Assembly: GCF_002868715.1 (NCBI RefSeq)
Contig: NZ_PKLZ01000018.1
Span: 1 to 49,730 of the forward strand
Direction of reading: 5' to 3'
From: Kineobactrum sediminis
GTDB lineage: Bacteria; Pseudomonadota; Gammaproteobacteria; Pseudomonadales; Halieaceae
Length of the DNA stretch: 49,730 bases
In this document: piece after piece, positions 45,225-49,730 of the stretch
Layout: every line of letters starts with the position of its first letter
How positions within the stretch are numbered: position 1 is the stretch's first letter
Notes under the pieces: generated by a model
What the model was told of the DNA's origin: nothing
Database searches by the model: none
Seen by the model: only the letters and a program-made list of their open reading frames with translations
Position numbers and translations under genes: made by a program

Positions 45225-45250
45225 GTAACTCCTGTAACAACTCGCCCGAC
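45225..45250 (+). promoter_or_regulatory. Candidate ECF-dependent promoter of the hvfA-like gene
   Basis: GTAACT (45225-45230), a 16-base spacer and CGAC (45247-45250) resemble the GTAACC-N16-CGAA promoter used by the Caulobacter SigF that drives DUF692/DUF2282 operons. A second TGTAAC occurs at 45233-45238. The site is about 100 bases before the peptide gene. Confidence 0.5.
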
Positions 45251-45347
45251 CGTCGCATCAGAGGGGGGTGCGCAGCGATAAACAGCCATACCGGCTGCGC
45301 TTCGCGAAACTTTTAAAACCCAACGTCAATATGACAGGAGAGACATC

Positions 45348-45683
45348 ATGAACCGGAAGACCTCAAAAATTACCCAGACCATCGCCGGCATCAGCTTTCT
45401 GGCAGGCTCACTGGCCTTTCCGCTCAGCGCCGCCGCGGAAAACCCTTTCAGCGCAATTGACCTGGGTAACGGCTACCAGGTAGCCAGCAAGGATGCTGAG
45501 GGCAAGTGCGGTGAAGGCAAGTGTGGCGGTGCCGAAGAGACCAAGACAGCCGAAGGCAAATGTGGTGAAGGCAAGTGCGGCGGTGCCGAAGAAACCAAGG
45601 CAGCCGAAGGCAAGTGTGGGGAAGGCAAATGCGGTGGTGCCGAAGAAGCCAAGGCGGCTGAAGGCAAGTGCGGTGGCCAGTAA
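45348..45683 (+). CDS. HvfA-like secreted RiPP precursor with EGKCG repeats
   Basis: A 111-residue protein with an N-terminal signal/leader region (about 1-30, TIAGISFLAGSLAFPLSAAA), a short NPFSAIDLGNGYQVAS segment typical of HvfA proteins, and a repetitive core. The core (51-111) is three 18-residue units of two EGKCG motifs plus GGAEE(T/A)K(T/A)A and a final EGKCG, giving seven motifs and seven cysteines (54, 59, 72, 77, 90, 95, 108). In Hvf/bufferin systems such cysteines are converted by a DUF692 (MNIO) maturase to copper-binding groups in a peptide for the periplasm. No DUF692 or HvfC gene lies next to it. A strong AGGAG precedes the ATG. Confidence 0.85.
   Translation: MNRKTSKITQTIAGISFLAGSLAFPLSAAAENPFSAIDLGNGYQVASKDAEGKCGEGKCGGAEETKTAEGKCGEGKCGGAEETKAAEGKCGEGKCGGAEEAKAAEGKCGGQ
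45498..45680 (+). repeat. 54-bp tandem repeats encoding EGKCG motifs
   Basis: Units at 45498-45551, 45552-45605 and 45606-45659 plus a 21-bp partial unit. Each encodes 18 residues with two EGKCG motifs. Differences between copies are mostly at third codon positions, which suggests selection to keep the peptide. Confidence 0.9.
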
Positions 45684-45712
45684 TTCACGCAGGTTCTGAT
45701 AAGGAGATCGTA

Positions 45713-46366
45713 ATGAATGCTCTTCCCCTTGCCCGGCGCGCGGTACTGGCCCTGGACAAAACCCGCGGCGCAGATTTTCTTGCGCCGCTGTTCTTCCGCT
45801 TGTTCCTGGCCCCGGTATTTATCAGTGCCGGCCTTACCAAGTTACTGGCCTTCGAGAGTACGGTAGCGTGGTTTGGAAATCCCGACTGGGGCCTGGGCCT
45901 GCCTTTTCCCTGGTTGCTGGCAGCGCTGGCAACCTATACGGAACTGATCGGCGGTTTTCTGCTCTTCTTTGGCTTTGCGACACGTTTAATTGCGATGCCG
46001 CTGATGTTTACCATGATTGTGGCAATCATGACCGTACATTGGGAGCATGGCTGGTTTGCCATCGCACCCTCTGATCCCGCAACCAGCATGGCGCAACCGC
46101 TGGCGGCACTGGGTATCCCGGCGGCCGAGGAAAGCCTGGCCAATAGCGAGGAAGTTGGCAAGCGCTTGACGGCTGCGCGTGAAATCCTGAGGGAGCACGG
46201 TAATTACAGCTGGCTGACCCAAACCGGTACGTTCGTCGTGCTGAACAACGGCATCGAATTTGCTGCCACCTATCTGCTGATGTTGCTGTCACTGTTTTTT
46301 ACCGGCCCGGGCAGGTTTTTGAGCATAGATTACTGGCTGCGGCGCCGGCTGATGCCGCAGCCCTGA
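45713..46366 (+). CDS. DoxX/HvfX-family membrane protein
   Basis: A 217-residue DoxX-type four-helix membrane protein: RLFLAPVFISAGLTKL, FPWLLAALATYTELIGGFLLFFGFATRLIAMPLMFTMIVAIM and the last helix AATYLLMLLSLFF. A soluble insert of about 70 residues between helices 3 and 4 (HGWFAIAPSDPATS...) is typical of the HvfX type encoded with HvfA peptides. The ATG at 45713 follows AAGGAG; a frame extension to 45668 is rejected. It is 29 bp after the peptide gene and almost certainly co-transcribed. Confidence 0.85.
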   Translation: MNALPLARRAVLALDKTRGADFLAPLFFRLFLAPVFISAGLTKLLAFESTVAWFGNPDWGLGLPFPWLLAALATYTELIGGFLLFFGFATRLIAMPLMFTMIVAIMTVHWEHGWFAIAPSDPATSMAQPLAALGIPAAEESLANSEEVGKRLTAAREILREHGNYSWLTQTGTFVVLNNGIEFAATYLLMLLSLFFTGPGRFLSIDYWLRRRLMPQP

Positions 46367-46370
46367 GCCG

Positions 46371-47540
46371 TTAGTCCGGTCCGAGGATCAGTGCCCCGGT
46401 AGGCACACCGACACCGCTACTGACCAGCACATGTTCGACATTCGACGGTTGGCTGGTGGAGGTGCCGCGTACCAGTCGCGCACCTTCGGCGATGTTGTTC
46501 ATGCCATGAATGTAGGCCTCTGACAGCAGCCCGCCGTGGGTGTTATTGGGCAGTCGGCCGTTAATGTCCAGGGCACCCTCACGGACCAGGTCCTTGCCCT
46601 CGCCAGGGCCGCAAAAGCCAAAGCTCTCAAGCTGCATGATTACCTCGGAAGTAAACGCGTCGTAAAGGCACGCTGCCTGGATATCGTCGGGACCGAGTCC
46701 GCTTTGTTCGTACACCAGCCTGGCCGCCAGTTCCATTTCCGGTAGCGAGTCCAGCTCGTCGCGGTAATAACTGGTCATCTGTTCCTGGCCGCGGGTCGAG
46801 GCCTGCACGACGCCGCGAATGACCGCAGGTTTCTGTTTCAGGTCGCGGGCGTGCTCGGTGCTGGTGATCAGGATGGCGCAACCGCCGTCGGTTTCCTGGC
46901 AAAAATCATACAAACGCAGAGGCTCGGCGATCATCTTCGAGGCCAGGTAGTCCTCCATGGTGAGAGGTTTGCCATGGAAAAACGAGCGCGGGTTGCTCTG
47001 GGCATAGTGGCGCTGGGAGATGGCCACCCGGCCCAGGTCCTCCGCGGTAACACCATAGCGATGCATGTACTTGTTGGCGATCATGGCAATCCACGAGCCC
47101 GGCGTCAGCATGCCGTAGGGCATGTACCAGGACCAGTGGATCAGGTCGGAGCTGATGATATTGCCGGATACGCCCTGGCCCATGCGCTGGCCAGAGCGAC
47201 CGTTCATTGCGCGGTAGCAGACCACGTTTTCGGCCACGCCGGTGGCGACGGCCATGACTGCCTGGAGAATGGTGCCGACTGCGGCGCCTCCGCCATAATT
47301 GATCTTGCTGAACAGTTTGAGGTCACCGGCGCCCACGGCGCGCGCGACTTCTATTTCATCACTCGAATCCAGCGTGTAGCTGACCAGGCCGTCGATTTTG
47401 CCGGGATCGAGTCCCGCGTCATCACAGGCAGCCTTGACGCATTGTGCGGCCAGGGCCAGTTCAGACACCCCGGATTTCTTGGAAAATCCGGTCAGGCCGA
47501 TACCGGCAATAGCGGCCTTGTTATGCAGTGGTGAAGTCAT
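46371..47540 (-). CDS. Thiolase-family protein (SCP2/lipid-transfer type)
   Basis: A 389-residue nondecarboxylating thiolase-fold protein of the Ltp/SCP2-thiolase subgroup. The N-terminal AAIAGIGLTGFSKKSGVSE, the NYGGGAAVGTILQAVMAV helix and the C-terminal NTHGGLLSEAYIHGMNNI (HGG motif) are visible. The position of the usual nucleophilic Cys reads GGG, so it should not be a classical thiolase; with DUF35 partners such proteins act as retro-aldolases in steroid side-chain removal. The stop/start overlap of 4 bases with the DUF35 gene supports a complex. Confidence 0.88.
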   Translation of the reverse strand: MTSPLHNKAAIAGIGLTGFSKKSGVSELALAAQCVKAACDDAGLDPGKIDGLVSYTLDSSDEIEVARAVGAGDLKLFSKINYGGGAAVGTILQAVMAVATGVAENVVCYRAMNGRSGQRMGQGVSGNIISSDLIHWSWYMPYGMLTPGSWIAMIANKYMHRYGVTAEDLGRVAISQRHYAQSNPRSFFHGKPLTMEDYLASKMIAEPLRLYDFCQETDGGCAILITSTEHARDLKQKPAVIRGVVQASTRGQEQMTSYYRDELDSLPEMELAARLVYEQSGLGPDDIQAACLYDAFTSEVIMQLESFGFCGPGEGKDLVREGALDINGRLPNNTHGGLLSEAYIHGMNNIAEGARLVRGTSTSQPSNVEHVLVSSGVGVPTGALILGPD

Positions 47541-47953
47541 TGGTGGGAGCCCTCCGCAGGCTGGAATACGGGCAGGCGGAAGCCATCGGGGTCCTCCTGG
47601 ATGAGCATTTCCACCGGCATGTCAAAAGCCACCTGTTCCGGTGCGCAGTTCACCAGCTGTGAGGTAAAGCGGGTACCCTCCTCAAGTTCCACCAGGATGA
47701 TGATCAGCGGGTAGTCAAAGCCGGGAAACTGTGGGTGATGCAGTACCGTGAAGCTCGACAGGGTTCCCCGTCCGGAAGATACCACCGAGTCCCACTCCAT
47801 TGAGTGGCACTCACCGCACATGGGGCGCGGTGGGTGACGTAGCGTGTTGCAACCTGTGCAGCGCTGGATGGCGAGCTTGCCTTCGGCGGCAGCCTGCCAC
47901 CACCAGCCATTATCCTCTCCCATGGGAGGTTTCATACGGAAAGACGGTGCCAT
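47537..47953 (-). CDS. DUF35 OB-fold/zinc-ribbon acyl-CoA-associated protein
   Basis: A 138-residue protein with an N-terminal rubredoxin-like zinc ribbon (CTGC...CGEC at about residues 32-50) and an OB-fold (GRGTLSSFTVLHHPQFPGFDYP). DUF35 proteins pair with thiolase-like enzymes or MaoC hydratases and guide acyl-CoA substrates. Coupled to the thiolase gene and divergent from two MaoC-like genes, which together resemble the Ltp2-ChsH module of steroid catabolism. Confidence 0.9.
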   Translation of the reverse strand: MAPSFRMKPPMGEDNGWWWQAAAEGKLAIQRCTGCNTLRHPPRPMCGECHSMEWDSVVSSGRGTLSSFTVLHHPQFPGFDYPLIIILVELEEGTRFTSQLVNCAPEQVAFDMPVEMLIQEDPDGFRLPVFQPAEGSHQ

Positions 47954-48018
47954 GGAATCCTCGTCTGGCCGGGCCTTGCCGGTATTGTGGCTGCCCGGAT
48001 ATTGGTGATTTGTCGCAG

Positions 48019-48054
48019 AACATAATTGAATTTGAATATAAATTCAATTATGTT
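48019..48054. promoter_or_regulatory. Perfect 15-bp inverted repeat, divergent operator
   Basis: AACATAATTGAATTT and AAATTCAATTATGTT flank a 6-base spacer in the middle of the 192-bp divergent promoter region. The arms are AT-only except for a G and a C each and stand out in GC-rich surroundings. The layout fits a dimeric regulator (TetR-type likely) controlling both the thiolase-DUF35 and MaoC operons. No regulator gene is adjacent. Confidence 0.75.
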
Positions 48055-48145
48055 ACTGAAAACTTTAACCCTGGTCACAATTTCTGGCAGCGGTGGCCGC
48101 TGGTGGTCAACCAGTAATCCGCTGGCCCAAGCAGGAGAATCTGTA

Positions 48146-48694
48146 ATGAGTACCGAAGACATCGCCGCCCTTGAGGCCCGGGTGTATGCCTATAAAGGGC
48201 GCGAATGTGGCTGTTCGACCGCTGCCGACGCAGTCAACAAGCCGATGATCAGGCAGTGGTGCGAGGTAATGGGTAACACCAACCCCGACCATCTTGATGA
48301 AGACCGCGCGGCCTCCGGTAATCGGGGGGAGCTGGTGGCGCCGGCGACCATGTTGTTCGTATGGAACCAGGCGGGTTATTCCGTGGCCAGCAAGGGCCGG
48401 CCCAAGGATCCCCAGGTGGAGCTTATTGACCTGTTCAACGCGCATGGTTACCTGGGCGTGGTGGCAACGGATACCACCCAGGAGTACTACCGCGAGCTCC
48501 GTTTGGGGGACACGATAACCGCCCGTACGGTGATTGATAATATCTCTCCGCGGAAATCGACTGGTCTCGGAGAAGGCTACTTTTACGAGACAATAACGGA
48601 TTTTAGCGACCAGGACGGCAATCTTGTTGGCCGCCAAACCTTTAAAGTACTGAAATTCAAACCCAAAGCCGGCGCCGGGGAGGGCACCCAATGA
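48146..48694 (+). CDS. MaoC-like dehydratase, FAS1-type N-terminal hot-dog subunit
   Basis: A 182-residue hot-dog-fold protein with the R-hydratase N-terminal pattern: DAVNKPMIRQWCEVMGNTNPDH, AAPATMLFVW-like AP block (LVAPATMLFVWN), YYRELRLGDTITARTVIDNIS and TKITDFSDQ-like (ETITDFSDQDGNLVGRQTF) strands. It forms a heteromer with the following gene, as ChsH2-N/ChsH1 do for enoyl-CoA hydration of steroid side chains. The start at 48146 follows AGGAG; the upstream frame would cross the operator. Confidence 0.87.
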   Translation: MSTEDIAALEARVYAYKGRECGCSTAADAVNKPMIRQWCEVMGNTNPDHLDEDRAASGNRGELVAPATMLFVWNQAGYSVASKGRPKDPQVELIDLFNAHGYLGVVATDTTQEYYRELRLGDTITARTVIDNISPRKSTGLGEGYFYETITDFSDQDGNLVGRQTFKVLKFKPKAGAGEGTQ

Positions 48695-49104
48695 CCACGA
48701 ATCTGGCCACTGCAGAGTTGCGCGTGGGTGCGCTTCTGCCCGTTTCGGAAATCCCGGTTACCACTTCCCTCGTCACCTGCGGTGCCCTTGCCACCCGGGA
48801 TTTTGAAAAGGTCCATCACGACAAGGTGTTTGCACAGGCCAGCGGCATGCCGGATGTCTACATGAATATTCTGACGACCCAGGGGCTCACCGAGGCATAC
48901 CTGCGCGACTGGTGTGGTCCCGATGCGGTATTTCGAAAGCTGTCTATTCGTCTCGGTGCCCCCAATATCCCCGGCACCACCATGACCTTCAGCGGCACCG
49001 TCAAATCCTGCGCGGACGGCACTGTCGAGGTTGAGGTTCGGGGTGAAAATAGCCAGTGGGGAACCCACGTCACCGCCCTCGCAACGATCGCACTGGTGGT
49101 TTGA
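48691..49104 (+). CDS. MaoC-like dehydratase (catalytic hot-dog subunit)
   Basis: A 137-residue single hot-dog protein. ALATRDFEKVHHDKVFAQASGMPDVYMNIL holds the hydratase motif in modified form (HHD followed by a Gly-rich helix), and GTTMTFSGTVKSC matches the later strand. It overlaps the FAS1-type subunit gene by 4 bases, indicating one enzyme. The substrate is probably a 2-enoyl-CoA of a steroid or branched side chain, inferred from the divergent thiolase-DUF35 pair. Confidence 0.87.
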   Translation: MTTNLATAELRVGALLPVSEIPVTTSLVTCGALATRDFEKVHHDKVFAQASGMPDVYMNILTTQGLTEAYLRDWCGPDAVFRKLSIRLGAPNIPGTTMTFSGTVKSCADGTVEVEVRGENSQWGTHVTALATIALVV

Positions 49105-49227
49105 CCGCCAACTTCGTCCCGGCGAGGAAAACAGCCGCTGGTCCCGGTGCTGGTGGCAAAGTCACCAGTGCTCGGGCGGGCCTTTAACTGAGCGGCCTTA
49201 AGTCAATAATATTGTTTGAGTATTCGG

Positions 49228-49256
49228 TTGACAAGAGCTCGCCTCATCTGGACAAT
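49228..49256 (+). promoter_or_regulatory. Promoter of the tRNA-tuf cluster
   Basis: TTGACA (49228-49233), a 17-base spacer and GACAAT (49251-49256), with an AT-rich UP-like tract at about 49203-49225 and a GC-rich discriminator. It lies 12 bases before the first tRNA, as expected for a strong stable-RNA promoter. Confidence 0.8.
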
Positions 49257-49268
49257 GTGCCGCCTTTC

Positions 49269-49352
49269 GGAGGGGTTCCCGAGTGGCCAAAGGGATCAGA
49301 CTGTAAATCTGACGCGAAAGCTTCGGTGGTTCGAATCCACCCCCCTCCACCA
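49269..49352 (+). tRNA. tRNA-Tyr (anticodon GUA)
   Basis: An 84-nt type II tRNA: acceptor GGAGGGG/CCCCTCC, anticodon stem CAGAC-type with loop CTGTAAA (GUA), long variable arm (GACGCGAAAGCTTC region), T-arm GGTTCGAATCC and encoded CCA. Confidence 0.96.
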
Positions 49353-49414
49353 AATGTAGGAAGGCCGGAAAAACCGCATACCTGCGGCGTTCTGGCCCAA
49401 GAGTAGCGGGTTCG

Positions 49415-49488
<74 letters not shown>

Positions 49489-49504
49489 GTTGGGTAAGTA
49501 CAAG

Positions 49505-49580
<76 letters not shown>

Positions 49581-49684
49581 CCCAAGCCCGGCAGGTGCGT
49601 TTAGGCATCGGTCGGAAACAGTCAGACAGACGCAGTGTTGCTGCTAGATAAAGCCGGTGTGCCGGTGTACAGGAGACCGTGGTA

Positions 49685-49730
49685 ATGGCAAAGGAAAAGT
49701 TTGAACGTAATAAGCCCCACGTCAATGTGG
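49685..49730 (+). CDS. tuf: Elongation factor Tu, first 15 codons (cut by window end)
   Basis: ATG at 49685 with AGGAG about 11 bases upstream. The 15 visible residues MAKEKFERNKPHVNV are the invariant EF-Tu start. Position after tRNA-Tyr, -Gly and -Thr matches the tufB locus of gammaproteobacteria. Confidence 0.95.
   Translation, partial: MAKEKFERNKPHVNV

Noticed and set aside
45498..45680. Regular repeats that might be read as a CRISPR array
   Set aside because: Repeats are contiguous, in frame and coding, with no spacers and no cas genes.
49150..49168. Terminator after the MaoC genes
   Set aside because: A 6-bp CTGGTG/CACCAG hairpin exists but no T-tract follows directly; left out as too weak.

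Overview
The window reads as a chromosome segment of a marine-type gammaproteobacterium. The best fit by gene content is a Cellvibrionales/Halieaceae-like lineage, which is an inference without a search. Supporting signs are a complete leucine/isovalerate (liu) operon under a MerR-type LiuR, a thiolase-DUF35-MaoC set of the kind used in steroid side-chain breakdown, BarA-like signalling, and the tRNA-Tyr/Gly/Thr-tuf order typical of gammaproteobacteria. Most of the window is GC-rich and densely coded. The first 3 kb is visibly more AT-rich.

Layout. 1-795: decayed IS3-family transposase, with the same 43-bp IS end at both sides. 0.9-6.1 kb: minus-strand surface-polysaccharide genes (polysialyltransferase-like protein, two GT2 and one GT4 glycosyltransferase, one sugar epimerase). 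6.1-9.2 kb: dxs, hslR and yrfG. 9.3-14 kb: cysQ, a YdcH-type small protein, a secreted metallo-beta-lactamase-fold protein, ogt, a sterol-desaturase-family membrane enzyme and a secreted repeat protein. 14.0-21.9 kb: liuR-liuA-liuB-liuC-liuD-liuE on the minus strand, converting isovaleryl-CoA to acetoacetate and acetyl-CoA. The operon is interrupted between liuB and liuC by about 490 bp holding two related palindromic elements and a 33-bp tandem repeat. 22.0-24.5 kb: birA-coaX, a secreted coiled-coil protein and tRNA-Thr(UGU).

24.8-33.5 kb is accessory DNA. A nucleotidyltransferase/winged-helix pair of toxin-antitoxin type with a double palindromic operator is followed by katG, nnrS and a three-gene molybdenum hydroxylase operon. 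The 7.8-kb katG-to-hydroxylase block is bounded by direct repeats of about 250 bp that duplicate the 3' end of the neighbouring hybrid histidine kinase gene. This suggests one inserted block that recreated the end of its target gene.

33.6-43 kb is mostly core: hybrid histidine kinase, divergent single-domain response regulator, gcvT, rluF (with a pentapeptide-repeat tail), tRNA-Gly(CCC), a glycerophosphodiesterase and mgtE. 43.1-46.4 kb: a MipA/OmpV protein, then an ECF sigma factor, a zinc-finger anti-sigma factor, an HvfA-type secreted peptide with seven EGKCG motifs, and a DoxX/HvfX membrane protein. This resembles the copper-handling RiPP (bufferin/Hvf) loci, but the DUF692 (MNIO) maturase and its partner are absent. 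46.4-49.1 kb: thiolase-DUF35 and two MaoC-like hydratases, divergent around a perfect 15-bp inverted repeat. 49.2 kb to the end: tRNA-Tyr, tRNA-Gly, tRNA-Thr and the start of tuf.

The strongest candidates for something new are the Hvf-like locus without its maturase, the 7.8-kb block flanked by the kinase-tail duplication, and the two palindromes that share a core but have unrelated outer arms.
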